Shown: positions 22,780-34,965 of the stretch, one piece after another | Position numbering within the stretch: the stretch's first letter is position 1 | Layout of the letters: every line of letters starts with the position of its first letter | Source of the DNA: Adiantum capillus-veneris | Taxonomy: Eukaryota; Streptophyta; Polypodiopsida; Polypodiales; Pteridaceae | Length of the DNA: 64,000 nucleotides | Assembly: GCA_014529385.2 (NCBI GenBank) | Contig: CM043942.1 | Location: 23,428,491 to 23,492,490 of the forward strand | Direction: 5' to 3' | The notes under the pieces: model-generated | The model's input: the letters and a program-made list of their open reading frames with translations, nothing else | Databases searched by the model: none | What the model was told of the DNA's origin: nothing | Translations under genes and position numbers: made by a program

Positions 22780-25040
22780 GTTGCATTTCCAAAGAATTAT
22801 CCTCATTTGTTGTATTTATGATAATCCCATTAATATGGGGCTCCTCCTTGTATGTTCCCATAGATGTGATTCTATTATCTGGATTCTAAGCACAATTTAT
22901 GAGCAAATGATCCCTTCCACATCGGTCACAGAATCCTTGAATTTGATGTTTTTCACCTGTGTTGGTTTCCTCCTATGTTCCTGTGTTTTCTTTTCTCGGT
23001 TCATGGGTTACAGGCTCAAGAGTTTTTGGACCTTCAGGTTGTAGTAGGGCTTGAGCAGTTTCTATGAGTCTTTTGCGCACCTTTGTTCTTTTGGTTTCTA
23101 TTCCGGATGTGGATAGGTGAGTAGTCTTTGTTCTAAAGTTTGGCTTTATTGAGCCTTGCTGCATAGGCTTGCAACATATCGTCGAGTTGCTCGTTCATCT
23201 TTTTCATCAAGACCAAACTGCCCAAGGTAGTCTTTGACTCTTCCGGTCCTTTACGTCTTTCTTGCTCTCTTGCTCGCATCTTAGCATTTCTTTTGTTTGG
23301 TTCAATATCGTTTCCAAATCTGTTTTTTCCTTCAACCTCTTTGCTTTCATTTTGTCACGTTGGATTTCCATGATTTTCTTTGAGTTTCGATTGATCCGTT
23401 TTCAAATTCCGTTTGTTTGGAAGTTTCAAATTGTCCGCTATAGGCTGATTTTTTGCCACTCCTTGAGCTTGAGCTCTAGTCACCACTTTGAATGGAGTTG
23501 TTGGCTTAGACTCCGATCCCCTCTTGCATGGTAAGATTCCTATGACATTAAAAATTGCCTTTCTCGGATTGTCAGGGTTCTTTGCATAGTTTTGAATCAA
23601 GTGATCTTTCCCACACCCGTCGCAAAATCCAAAAAAAATTATTCATTGACCTTTATGGGGACACTCTCTTTCCCAATGCTCACCTCCACATTCATAACAA
23701 GGGCCCTCGGATTGGATTGCTGGTGGTGCCCTCGTTGACTGGCCTGCCCTAGGCGGGTAACCCCTAGGCTTTTAGTTCTAGTTTTCTATGGATATGAGTG
23801 TATTTTCATCCATCGTGAACTTATTTCTAGATGTTTGAGTCACATATGCACGTTCAATAGTTTCATCAACACAGGCCTAAAATGGACTCTCTTTCGGGGC
23901 ATAAGCTACACCCTCCATCTCTCTCACATGGCTTTCAGTTGGTTCCTCATAATAAACAGTTGGTGGCATCATCGACTGAGTTATGAGAGCTTCTGTTGGC
24001 TATGTATAATGCACAATGGCCTGATTATCGTGAGGTAAAGGTGGTTGTTGTCCCAATACTAGTTGCAGTTTTTCTCCTCCCTGTATTGTGTTGTTAGGTC
24101 CAATCTGGTACCTTGGAGATGGTGGCAATTGTTAAATTGATGGTGTTCCATATTGCCTTGGTTATAAAAGCACTCACTAGTGTCATGGTTCGTGTATTTT
24201 TGCTTTATGGCACACCACTTCAACATTCTTGGAGCATTGACTGCTTGTGGTTGTTGCGTTCTCATATTAGGATTTTGCATGTAGGTGTGATTCATTCTGC
24301 AAACCACTTCTTTGACTAATTGGTTCACATTTTGTGTGATTGGGAGCACTAGTTTTACAATTGACTCATTGGCAGTAGAAGAGGCACTACTAGTATTGGT
24401 CTCTAGGTCCTCAATTACCTCGCCATATGTTTTGCAATTGTCACAACCAGGTACAATGCTTCCCTAGTGACTTGTTTGAATGTTGTGCGTGCTTTTAAGT
24501 GTAAGTCCTTTTTGAGAGTTTTGTTTCTCAAGCCCTTGATAAAAAGTAATGATAGCAATCATCTTGTGGTAGCTCTTGCACTGGACATCTTTCGATGTAT
24601 TGCTTGAAATGAAGTAAATTTTCCTTCTCCTTTTCATTTTTGTTTTGTCTACAGGCATAAAGTTGAGAAACTGTGTTGTGCTTGATTTCCCTCTTAGAGA
24701 ATTCCTCAGCAAACTCTAGTAAGAGTTGATCAACGTTTAGGAAATCTCTACTATTAAGTGGCTAAAACCATGTCAATGTCGTTCCCTCCAGTTCAAACCA
24801 AATCCCTCATATTGTGTGTGGAACTCCGCTACTTGTTCATCTCTTAAGTCTTGCTTGAAAATGAAAACATGAGCGTATGGATCTCCCAATCCAGTGTGCT
24901 TCTTTGGCACGCACTTAGCCACTTGAGAAGGTTGCATTCTTTGAGTTTCTACTACCATCCTCATCATTCTAGGTTCTCCTACCATTATATCTCTCGTCTC
25001 ATATCCAGTGAATAGGTGCTTTGGAAGGGGTTCGGTCATT
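22780..25040 (-). pseudogene. gag region of a further gypsy element (minus strand)
   Basis: Read on the minus strand from 25040: GLGDPYAHVFIFKQDLRDEQ and the following EFHTQYEGFGLN are the start of a retrotransposon capsid domain. About 24700-24530 continues LLLEFAEEFSK and HFKQYIERCPVQELPQDD. Zinc knuckles follow: WCAIKQKYTNHDTSECF (about 24220), CYECGGEHWERECPHKG (about 23660-23710), CDGCGKDHLIQNYAKNPDN (about 23600) and a related CDRCGRDHLLINCA (about 22920). Frames shift often. Its protease and polymerase are absent; they would lie to the left, where the 156-bp duplication and the other gypsy element now stand. Confidence 0.65.
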
Positions 25041-25193
25041 TGCTCTTCCTTTTGGTCTTATATCCTGGCTTCTGAATGTGATATTCAGTACCCTCATGCT
25101 AAAAATCATGTCTACGATATCACTACCTCAATGTGTAGACACAGAAACCTGAGAATCCAGGGATCTTATCAGTCTTGGTATAGAAAAATGTGA

Positions 25194-25676
25194 TCAACTA
25201 AATGAGTCTTCCACATGAGATTTCAGAGGACTCACTCTCGTAGTTTCCAGTCTTGTGGTTTCTAAGACTGTGGGTCTATGCATGCTAGAGGTGACATTGT
25301 ACGGATGGAGTGGGCCAACAAAGTACATATATCTCTCGAGCTCATTATGGCTTACTGTCAAACACTTTTGACCATACTTGTCTAGCATGATTATTTACGT
25401 ATCTCTCTCAACCTCAAATGTTAATATATACAAGTATTTCTGCTTCGTGATCCTCTCACATTGGGCTCCTCACACCTATAGTAGAGAATTATTTCCATTA
25501 TTGTACTTATATAAGCCCACATGCGTGTTGTCGGTGTTGACGCATGTAGCTACATTTACTCGTTTAAGCTTGGCATTTGGAATGTCCAGCTTCGGCGGCT
25601 TCTCCTCAGGCTCTACGTCAACTTTTTCTTTGGTGCCTATTAATGCCCACTTAGGATTAAGCACATCTATATACAT
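25194..25676 (-). pseudogene. unrecognised minus-strand coding remnant
   Basis: Two minus-strand frames (25676-25476 and 25388-25194) separated by stops read DVLNPKWALIGTKEKVDVEP, then CVNTDNTHVGLYKYNN, then VSHNELERYMYFVGPLHPYN. Composition looks coding, but I recognise no family. It directly adjoins the LTR that starts at 25740 and may be part of the minus-strand gag element. Confidence 0.3.
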
Positions 25677-25739
25677 GTTTCCCTCTTCAACAAAATACCA
25701 ATCAACACTATAATCTACAGGAACTACGAGCTTAAGCTC

Positions 25740-26219
25740 TGTTAACCCTCACGCACATTCCTCTCACCTATGACGGACGTTGTATTTATTATTGGAACAT
25801 TTAAGGGATTAGTTGGCTAAGCATGGGCGCCCAAGTGTGAATGGGGCGAGCTCATATAAAAGTCAACTACACCTAAAATTCACTCATTCTCTCATTTGTG
25901 CAATTGAAGAGTGCTCTTGCTCCATCTCCATCTTCTTCTTCTTCATCTCCTTGTGTGTGTGTATATGCGTGAGAGAGAGAGAGAGAGAGAATGCGATCGA
26001 GCATTGCGACGGCAAAGCGGTTGAGCGCGGCGCAGCGGCGGCTCCTTCTTCTTCACGATGAGGAATCCTCTACGACAGGAAGCGTAGAGCGGTGAGTGAC
26101 ACACCATCGTCATCTTTGAGCTTACTAGTTTAAGCTAGTTGCATGCTTGGAGCCATTTGTAGCTCGCACACAGTGTATCGGCAAGTCCCTTGCATTGACA
26201 CGTGCGACAGACCCGCACA
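25740..26219 (+). repeat. 5' LTR of large gypsy element
   Basis: Starts TGTTAACCC and ends CGCACA, six bases or fewer before the primer-binding site. Relative to the 3' copy it lacks about 65 bases after the first 50. It contains a TATA box (25855) and a short GA microsatellite at about 25974-25990. Confidence 0.8.
25855..25861 (+). promoter_or_regulatory. TATA box in gypsy 5' LTR
   Basis: TATAAAA about 115 bp into the LTR, a normal U3 position. The 3' LTR copy is truncated right here (54891). Confidence 0.5.
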
Positions 26220-26224
26220 TTTTT

Positions 26225-26242
26225 TGGCGCCGTTGCCGGAGA
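26225..26242 (+). other. primer-binding site, tRNA-Asp type
   Basis: TGGCGCCGTTGCCGGAGA is complementary to the 3' end of plant tRNA-Asp(GUC), with one mismatch to TGGCGCCGTTGCCGGGGA. It lies directly after the 5' LTR. Confidence 0.85.
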
Positions 26243-26946
26243 AATGCCATACACTAAGCTTGAATGGCACTTTGTGCTTCTTTGTGGTGCAATTTGAATT
26301 GTAGGAAAGGTAGAGAAGGAAAGTGTGTGTGTTGAGAAGAAGGAGTTTGTGTTGCTGCTGTGTATTATTTTGTTAATAAGGTATTGAAAGGTACTGTGTT
26401 TTCTTTGTTAATAAGGTACTGTGTGTTTTCTCTATGATAAGGTGTTAGTATTAAGGTTATAGATCCATAAAGTTGTAACAATAGGTGTATTAATTGTAAG
26501 TAGGTAGGTAAAGTGTGTGTGTGTGCGCTTGCGCGCACAGCGCGGCCGCAATGACCTTATCCCAAAAAAAAATTAAAAATTAATTTTTTTTTAAAAAAAA
26601 ATTTAAAGGTAGGACTGGGATCGGGAATATCTCCCAGACCCAAGCCCAAGCTCACGCTCAGGCTCAGGCCTCAATCGCCCTTTAAAACTACGTATTCCAG
26701 CTTCACACGTACCTAAAAATCGACCTTTTTTTTTAGGACCAACGGAGCTTCAGGTGATCGAACGTTGTGCTGTAAAGCACACCATGGCCCTTTGAGTGAT
26801 ACACTCGTTTCAAGCTATCACACACTTTAATAAAAAAACCGATCATTAAAAAACATTAATATAAAAAAACGAGTGAAAACGGACGCCTAAAAAAGCGGTT
26901 AACCTTCGAGGTTAATCCGCCGACGCTTGTAGGGTGCCAAAGGCAC
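26243..26946 (+). other. gypsy leader, no gene
   Basis: Untranslated leader between primer site and gag. It includes an A/T homopolymer block (about 26566-26610) that can fold back on itself, and a short CCCAAGCCCAAGCTCACGCT type repeat after it. Confidence 0.5.
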
Positions 26947-29296
26947 ATGCATCTACTCTCTGGTCATGTGCTACAGACGGAGAAACTAGAGAGAATTTTG
27001 ACTTACGCGAGTTCTCATTATCCACCTACCTTAGGTTTCGGGCCCTCGACGGGGACCCAAGGTAGTACAAACCAAGACACAAACATAGAGGCTAGTGACT
27101 CTTCCTCTGACTACGACGTCAAGGAGGGTTTCCCAATGATTAATCCCGATAGCTCAAGCCAAGACATGCCTGCCATGGGTCCACTATCCGGGCCAAGCGT
27201 GCTTAGCCGCTTGAAGGAATGGAGGTAATGATGTAAATGAGGGGGGTGGGGAAGTAAATTTTCCATTCATGACCAATGTAGACCCCATGCCCTTAGAGAG
27301 TGTGCACGTGAATACTCCATTCACTGCACCCCCTAACTCTTCAGAGTTATTTTCCTCCGAGGTTATATTACCTAATGGTAGAAGCCTTGCCAAAGTGCAA
27401 GAGGTTGAGCGATATATAATCACGGCTAGGGAAAAAGAAATTGAGAACTTACGCAAGGCAGAGCAACGAAGAGAGTTAAAAGCGAAAGCCCCTATGTCAA
27501 TATCCTTGCTAGGAGAGCAATCGAGTGCTCCTGACTTAGCAACCTCTAAGGGCCAACCCCTAGAAAGCAACATTGCATCTAGCTCAAAGGACACCCCTAG
27601 CACCTCAAGCTTAGATGAAGCGTTCCTAAATGAGAACTGGGAGTACGAACTACGAACGAAAACTCTAACTGAAATATACATAGGTCACACCTATAACGTG
27701 GGTTGGTTAGATGTCCTAAAATCCACAACGAGTGCTACTAGTGTGGAGGATCAACAACAAAGAGTTTGTGAGGTCATCCATAGGGTCATTGAGCTAGAGA
27801 GACAGAACAAGGGGACCCACATGCCTTCAACGGGTCTCATGAGATTCTTGGATACAAGGAAGGCTAAACAACCAACCTTATCGCAAATGGAGACTCCCTC
27901 AGTAAGTCCGATGGATACCCCATATGTTGTTTCGCCAGGGGTCTCAATGCAATCTGGGCCTACAAGTGATAGCTTTACTTTTCCAAGTCTAGCTCATCTT
28001 TCCCTTGATGACGCCATGGCTACCATGCCTACCCCAATGATGGGCATGCCAAGAAACACGCCATGGACCTCATTTGTTAGTAAAGCACCACTACATGGTA
28101 GCTCAATGCCTGCAACAGTACCTACAAGTGTGTACCAGTCATATACACCCATGGGTCCTCGTACTCATGTAGTCCCTACCCCTCCCATTGTTTCAACAAC
28201 CTATGCTCCACAGCCACAACACCCAAGTTCTTATTTCCATGGGACTATACCGGCTAGCATTAGCATGTCACATGCGACGTCTGCTATGCCTAGGGCCACA
28301 CATATGAACTTTGGGCCACCACATGGCATAACATCGTACCCAACGTGGAACCCAAGGGCTTTCTATGTGCCAAGCCCAATGTCAATACCTACTCCACATG
28401 TAGTCTCTGGAGCACCTCCACCCACGGTTCCTGCTCACGTAGGTGACTTGGCAACATTTGCTATTGATCGATCTATTGCTGAGAATATGCGTAACACGCC
28501 TAAGAGAGAACCTAGAAAATTTCCCAATATCAAAAAAAGAAGAAAACACGAAGGAAGAGATCGCAAAAAGCAGCGAAGTCAATCCCCAGTTCAAAGACCA
28601 ACGTAGGGGCTGGTGACAACCCCGTATATATGAACGACGCTGAAGAGGATTCTGATTCAGTTGAAACCATGGAGACCAAAACAACCAATAAGATAGAAAC
28701 CAACAAGGAAAATCTTCATGAGCCACAATGGCGAGGATCCACGAAGAAGATAGGAACTTATCCAAACCCTACAGAGGATATTGAGTGAGTCAAGCAATTA
28801 AGGAGTTTGGTAGAAGATACCCAAAGGGATCTAGAACTAGCACCTATGCAGATCCAGATTACAGACACCGTGTTCCCTACGCAACAACAACCTCACCAAG
28901 TCCATAGACCCTTAGCCATACCCAGTGTAATCCAAGAAGAAAGTGACTTAAAGTCATGGGAAAGTGGGTGTACTCACTTCTTGATGGAAAGAATGTTTAC
29001 AGAGGGACTACTTGATCCTATCGAAGAAATGGAGATCCCATCTTCCCCACGTCAAGGGACTGAAGCCCAAAAGATGCCGTTAAACATTGCCAAATTGATG
29101 GATTTCATGTCTTCAGAAGTTACAACCACCATCATGTCTAAACTATATAAAGACCCTGAGCTAGTCTCAGCTCTTTGAGCCTTCCTCAATGGAGAACTGA
29201 AGTTTGGGCTACCACAATTTGCACAGATGGATGGAGCTGGGAGATGCCAATAGAGGAGGAACACTTAGATCAACAACCCAACCTAGATGAGAACCT
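26947..29296 (+). pseudogene. gag and start of pol of large gypsy element
   Basis: Long plus-strand frames in series: 26947-27228, 27269-28606 (445 codons), then 28610-29178, and 29175-29296 in a further frame. The middle part contains VERYIITAREKEIENLRKAE, then a Pro/Ser/Thr/Met-rich region, and ends in a basic cluster NIKKRRKHEGRDRKKQR. From about 28807 LEDTQRDLELAP-like sequence and FMSSEVTTTIMSKLYKDPEL resemble the linker before protease. Frame changes lie near 27200, 28600 and 29170, with stops at 28786 and 29176. No zinc knuckle is seen. The coding sequence stops abruptly at the DNA transposon (29300) and resumes at 41983. Confidence 0.65.
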
Positions 29297-29299
29297 TGT

Positions 29300-29331
29300 C
29301 ATTAGGAGAAAGTTGGACTCACTTTTGGGCC
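29300..29331 (+). repeat. left terminal inverted repeat of transposon
   Basis: 32 bases starting CATTAGGAGAAAGTTGG, identical to the reverse complement of 41948-41979. Confidence 0.92.
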
Positions 29332-29620
29332 CTGTAAGAAGTGCCACGTCGGCTTAGAGAGAGAAAATGAAAATGCTAAATTGTGCATTTTATGTGATAC
29401 TTTTTTGCGCAACAAAAAGCCAAAATGACATTCTTTGGTAGGTAGCCGCCGTCTTTATCATTCTTATCCTTCGTTCTCTTGTCAGGAATCCAACTAACTG
29501 TATGACTAATGATTTGAAATGCCAACTTACAAGCGTTCCCTCCAGAAACATAAGCCACACGAACTCTATCAACTCTAAACTTGAGAATATGGCCTTCCCT
29601 CCCAAAACCTGAGATATTTC

Positions 29621-32375
29621 ATGAGTTTCGAGTCTCCGTCTTTTTCTCTACCAACTCTAGGAATGGAAAACGCTTCTTTTCTTGATGAAAACACTAATTT
29701 GAACTTGCAATCCTCAGCCCCTTCATCTTTAACACTTACCCAAAGAAAGAACACACATCATATTCATGTTGATGTATTGCAAGAGTACGCACCATTGTTG
29801 CAGAAACGTAGGAGGGAGTCTTTCTTATCTCAACAGGAGAAAGAACTTAGAAGGACAAACAAGAAACATCATTTGGATTTGTGGACCGATGGGTCTATTT
29901 ATCCAAAGGATCCTACGACAAATGCGCCACCTCCCTTTGCTAATATCACTAACCTCTTACATTTCACACGCGATGGCAAGGATGGGCTATTGGTACACTG
30001 AACATTTGGAAATGAGAGGATTGAATGCGGAAAGGCAAAGAAACTTCCTGGTGATGGAGAACATGCAGCTGAAGAAACTTAATGAAGCATGATCTCAAAA
30101 GATTTCATCAAACAGAGAGACAATCCAAGGCCTTGAGAAGAAGATCACAAGTTTGCGAGAGAAAGACACCGTGCTTGGTAGTCAGAAAAGAAAACGAGAC
30201 ATGTGCAACATTGAGAACATGAAGGTTGGTAGTGGTGACTTGAAAAAACGAATACGAGCTTTAAGGTAGCTCGAAGTTTGTTTCTTCAATGTGCTTCACT
30301 AAGAAATGGATACACTTTCCTATACATGATCATAACGCATGGTGCTTTTTTGGCAGGTCTTTACTGCATCCAAACTCGAACAGTGCAGGCTTCAATGCCA
30401 AAGTGCATTACAGCCGTCTAGTTCCAAAAGAAGTAGTTGAAGAGATGATAACTCAGAAAAAATTTCGTAAGTTGAAAGGGAGGCTCCTTACCTCCTTCAT
30501 GAACGAGAATCGGCTGGAACCAATGGAAGTGCACGCAATACTTGATGAGAGTGGCATCTCGCAGATGGGATACAGGGCACTCTTCAAATCATTAGCTAAA
30601 AAGTCTCAAAATAAACTACAGAGAGGATCATTGTTGCCAAAGCCATCACATGTAAAGGCTGCTCGCCGGCATGTAAACGATGAGGTGTTTGAGAAACTTG
30701 GGTCACCATTCCATATTGAAGCAACGTTCTTAGGCAAGGGTGGCATAGAGGTACAGTTTAACGAGCACAACAACCTCTTCGTTGATCTTGAAGCATTGCA
30801 AAGGTATGCAGTTCACTTCTTTGACATCAGTCGAGAGGAGTGCGGTGGGAGTCTCAAGTTTGTTTTGAAGCTCAACGAGTGCGAGGTCCTGAAGAACAAG
30901 AAGCTGGAGAGAGTCACCATTACCCTCATGAACAGAGCTCTGGATCCATCAATAACGAAAGAGGATCCACGATACTTGAGCGTGCAATCCGAAAAAAACA
31001 TTCTAACTCTAGGATCATTTCAGGTATACTTCGTTCACTCTATGATATCAAAAATATTGATTATTTGGTTGTTGATTTTGTGTTTTTGTTTTTCACTCTG
31101 CAATTAATAAGGAAAATTTTGAAATCCTCGATTGGGTTTTTAGTCAAACCCAAATTCCTTCTATCATTAGTGAACAAAGAAACGGAGCCGTTCTTTCAGT
31201 GGAAGGATTTGGTGACTACACAGTGGAATGGCACATGGCAGGTGACTTAAAGACTCTTAAGTGTATGTACAACATAACACACGGAGCAGCTGTGGCAAAT
31301 CCATGCTTATATTGCATGGCTGATGCACAATCTCTTGAGAGTGTGCAATGGAATAGAGCTCCCAACGGACATCTTCAAGATAAGACTTTTAAACCAATCC
31401 TTGATATTCCTCTGAGTAGAGTTCACGTCTGTACACTTCATGCACTCTGTCGAATAATTGAAAAGGTGGTTCATTTGTACATATGTTTTGCATGGACATT
31501 AAAGCCAGAGAGTGAGTCAAAAAGAGTGATCAAAGCATTAGAGAGAGTGCTCTCTGACATTGGTTTGCATGGAGGCAATGTCAAAATCGAAGAGGACCCT
31601 AAGATGTCTCAAAGTCAGTACAAGGTACGGAGGAAAGCATCGATAGGCGGAGTGAAGGCAAAAAGGTTTTTTGGGTTTAGCCTCAAAGATTCAGATAGAG
31701 AAGAAAGGAGAAACCTGTTCAACAAATGGAAACAGTTACATAAAGTGGTTAAAGACAATGCTGGTGGTAGGGCAATCCAAAATCACAAGGCGAACGTGTG
31801 GAAATCACTAGATAAAATTTTCCACTACGTTGAGCAGCATTCTTGGGACAAAGTAAGCTCACATCATTTCAAGCAGCCTCGCTAGATTGGAAAAAGGCTT
31901 ATCTTACGGGGTGGGGTGGGCAACATATCACACATTACATGGTGGGTTGGCATTCTACGTATACAAAACAAAATTTTAAATTGTGCTCTACTGACCATTT
32001 TGTTTTATTTCAATGCAGCACATACTATTCAACCATGATCCATATTTTGCCAAGACATATGGCTCACTATCAATATGGTCCACACAAGGCATGGAAAAAA
32101 CCCACTACATGGCAAGAACAGTTTATTTTAAGCACACTAGACATGGGGGAGGAAAAGATAAGGCCAATAGCCTATTAGAGTTACACCAATGGACTTATAG
32201 ACGACTAATTCATAGAGCAAGGCAGAAGGAACTTCTTAAGAGTTCAAAAATTACACGGTCTTTACAACACATCCACAAAGAGAAGAAACAGATGGCTTGG
32301 GGAGCTTCAAATGCGGTGGAGCACCATGCGAGGTGGCGACGTTCACGAGTCAGGAGCGGGAGAAGATGGACCTGA
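29621..32375 (+). pseudogene. transposase candidate (divergent DDE type), multi-exon
   Basis: Exons are supported by GT-AG borders with matching phase: about 29621-30265, 30357-31023, 31112-31852 and 32019-32375; introns are 91, 88 and 166 bp. Exon 1 encodes a basic segment and a coiled coil (EKKITSLREKDTVLGSQKRK), with a frame change around 29880-30000 and a TGA at 30090. Exon 2 encodes KAARRHVNDEVFEKLGSPFH and related sequence. Exon 3 has YTVEWHMAGDLKTLKCMYN, followed by VANPCLYCMA, then VHVCTLHALCRIIEKV. A D-x-K block followed by C-x-x-C is a mark of several RNase-H-fold transposase groups (CMC, Transib and relatives). Exon 4 has STQGMEKTHYMARTVYFKHT then LELHQWTYRRLIHR, where the Glu could be catalytic. 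The first catalytic Asp is not evident. I infer that this protein cuts at the terminal repeats. The family assignment is tentative. Confidence 0.6.
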
Positions 32376-32444
32376 GCCCGTTGTTTTTATCGTCTTCGAT
32401 GCACCTCCTTCTTCCTCACTTTGTACCTCTTCAATGTGCAAGCT

Positions 32445-34152
32445 CTATAGACGAGCTCGTTCCTCTGTTGATGGCAGCATCCCCACGGGCATCAGGCGTC
32501 TTCTTTCCCTTAGAAACAGCCGCTTGTTGTATGGATCTAAGCTTTCCGGGTCTTCAACCCCTGCAGCCAGAGCCTGAGCTGTGTAGGACATGAAATAGGG
32601 GGCTCTGAGTGCTTGGCACCCATATTCAATGCCAAATACGCGTAGAGCAAACTGTTTCTCAATCAGATTAGTCCTTTTGCGTTTAGTGGGAGGGGGTGCC
32701 CACCACACAATCTTGTAATAACTTTCATTGCAAACAATGGGAACTTTGCATTGTCATCGGAGTATTCCTTGTGGTATATTATGATCTATATAAAAAGTGT
32801 AATGAATTTATTGGCCGTAAGTGAGATGAGTACAATTGCCAAGTACTTGAATTGTTTCTACAAACCTTTTTGTGGTTGTAATGCCCGATGTAGTGAGACA
32901 ACGCCGCATCCTTGCCTTGGGCTCGAGTGACAAGCCCTTGCCGTGAGCCTCCCGCTCTTCTAAGGAAACTATCGTCATACACTAGCACTTGTCCACAAAA
33001 AAAATGATCATGATATTTTATCACTGGGCCATCTCCAATACCATCTGAATGCACCACAAAAGTTACCATCTGATTCTCGTCCATTTCCAGCATCGACCTC
33101 CCCCACAAGTGAATAGACTGACTATTCATTACCTGATCTCTGGGTGCCACGGGCCTACCCATGTTTTCCAAGCCAAGTTGTTTTGTTGTCGATTCAAACT
33201 GCTCATTTGTTGGCAAATTGGCCTCTCCGGACTTCGCTTCATTGAATGTATCTTTGATCAGTTGCCACCCTGAAGTGAACTGTGAGTCGTGGACAGCTGT
33301 GTCAGCAATAAGATTTTGGTCCACTCCATCATCATCCACAAACCCTATGTTTGTCTCACAAAAATTTGCAATTGCAGCTAGGCAGTAGTCCTCCCGTATA
33401 TTGAGCTGATGCATTATATCTGTGAGCAGCACATAGTGGGTGTCTCCCGCCATAGCAAAGTTGGGAGCACAATTCAGAGGCAAAGTCACTTCCTTACTTG
33501 GACTTTCTTGCTTGTACCCTATTGCTACATCCGCAAGAGAAGCAAGAGTTAAGCCCGCATCAAATGTTTCCTTTAGTACCTCTACCCACTCTTCTTCTGG
33601 GTCGAACTGCACCTCCACATCCTCTACCTCTTCCTCCGGTGCCAATGGACAACTACCGAAAGTTGTTGACTAGGAAGTCTCTGACTCACCATCCGTCTGC
33701 AAGTATAAGTAACAGACAAACCCGTGATAGAATTCCACTAAGCGACACTTTTTGAAGTGCTTCATACACCTGTCTTGTACAAGCAGTGCATTGGAGGGAC
33801 ACTTTTCTAGACAACGATTCAGTCTCCTTGAAGCACTCTTGTCAGGGTCAAGGTTGACTGGGTGTACATATCTCATGCCATCAGCTGTCATGGAATTGCC
33901 ACAAGTGACTGCCTCATACTGTTGCAAATGGGTTTGTAGGTACTCAAATGAGCAATCTATAATCCTCTATATAGAAAACTTTGCATTGAACATTCTTGAT
34001 AGTTCTGGTGCACGGTGATGAGCACGGGCGTTGTATAAGAACCTGAATAGTTTTTCTTCACATGTATCCTCGCTCACAACATCTGTCTTCAGGACTATGA
34101 TCCCCATGACTAAAAGAAAAAGCAAGCCAAAACTATTTGGTGTCATAACCAA
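32445..34152 (-). pseudogene. transposon gene 2, unknown function
   Basis: A long minus-strand frame from about 34152 to 32866 stays in one phase across two in-frame TAG codons (33967 and 33670). A 154-bp GT-AG intron (32712-32865) joins it in phase 0 to a last exon 32711-32445. The N-terminal part has FLYNARAHHRAPELSRMF and VNLDPDKSASRRLNRCLEKC. The middle is acidic (EEEVEDVEVQFDPEEEW). Later come IHLWGRSMLEMDENQMVTFV, HSDGIGDGPVIKYHDHFFCG and, in the last exon, VWWAPPPTKRKRTNLIEKQF. No family recognised. Conserved splice phase and frame argue that it was a real gene. Its 5' end faces the hairpin array at 34150-34625. It may be an accessory DNA-binding or regulatory protein, by analogy with second genes of CACTA elements. 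Confidence 0.5.
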
Positions 34153-34625
34153 GCGAATATTGAGCCTTGAGTACCCCTCAAGGTCTCTAGTCGTTTGGTT
34201 CTGTCCCGTGTGCTAATGTCATAAGAGGTGACATCACTTGAGTCAGAACCAAGCGAGTAGGGGCCCCAAGAATATACGAAGGGCCCTATTCGCTTGGTTC
34301 TGTCCGGTGCACTAATGTCATAAAAGGTTACGTCACTTGAGTCAGAACCAAGCGAATAGGGCCCCAAGAATCTCCGGAGGGCCCTATTCGCTTGGTTCTG
34401 TCCCGTGCGCTAATGTCATAAAAGGTGACATCACTTGAGTCAGAACCAAGCGAATAGGGGCCCAAGAATCTCCGAAGGGCCCTATTCGCTTGGTTCTATC
34501 CCATGCGCTAATGTCATAAAATGTGACATCACTTGAGTCAGAACCATGAGTCAGAACCAAGCGAATAGGGGCCCAAGAATCTCTGAAGGGCCCTATTCGC
34601 TTGGTTCTGTCCTGTGACCCAAGCA
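34150..34625. repeat. hairpin array 1, ~98-bp period
   Basis: About four to five tandem units spaced 98-99 bp (the last spaced 111 bp through a 13-bp internal duplication). Each unit is an inverted repeat with arms CAGAACCAAGCGAATAGGG and its complement around a ~15-base loop, followed by a second imperfect dyad around TGTCATAAAAGGTGACAT. It lies immediately upstream of gene 2. Confidence 0.9.
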
Positions 34626-34965
34626 TTCAGAACAGATGGATAAAAACAGAGCATTTAATGTTATCAGTGATAGATACATAGGCCTACTCACTCACTATGC
34701 CCAAACTCAGGCATGGTCACATAAGGAGTAATTATTCCAACCATGCAGTTTGATACTTTTAATCTTACCCTAACGCAGTGGCTTCGGTGCGCACACAGTT
34801 AACAACACACAAGAAGGGGAGATAGGCAGGGAGAAAGAACCTGTCTCTGCAATATCCAATGGCGCCGAGTTGGATGGTGATGTCGTAGGCCGCCGACAGC
34901 AAGAACCAGAAGGTGGTGATGGCGATGGCGACGCGGCAGCAAAGGACTCGACCCAGTGGAGGTCG
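34626..34965. other. transposon spacer, no clear gene
   Basis: Short frames on both strands (a Ser/Pro-rich minus-strand frame 34994-34770) but no splice or domain support. Could be the untranslated 5' region of gene 2. Confidence 0.3.

Noticed and set aside
29297-29305. TA dinucleotide target duplication (mariner-type) for the DNA transposon
   Set aside because: The inverted match extends through CATTA, and only the CATTA boundary with a 3-bp flank recovers the gypsy reading frame.
32297-32593. Plus-strand frames opposite the last exon of transposon gene 2
   Set aside because: Antisense to a splice-supported exon; low-complexity Ser/Leu content. The transposase frame ends at 32375.
32779-33645. 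OTU or other cysteine protease in transposon gene 2
   Set aside because: The HSDGIGD and HDHFF segments looked suggestive, but no ordered Cys-His-Asp triad is visible.
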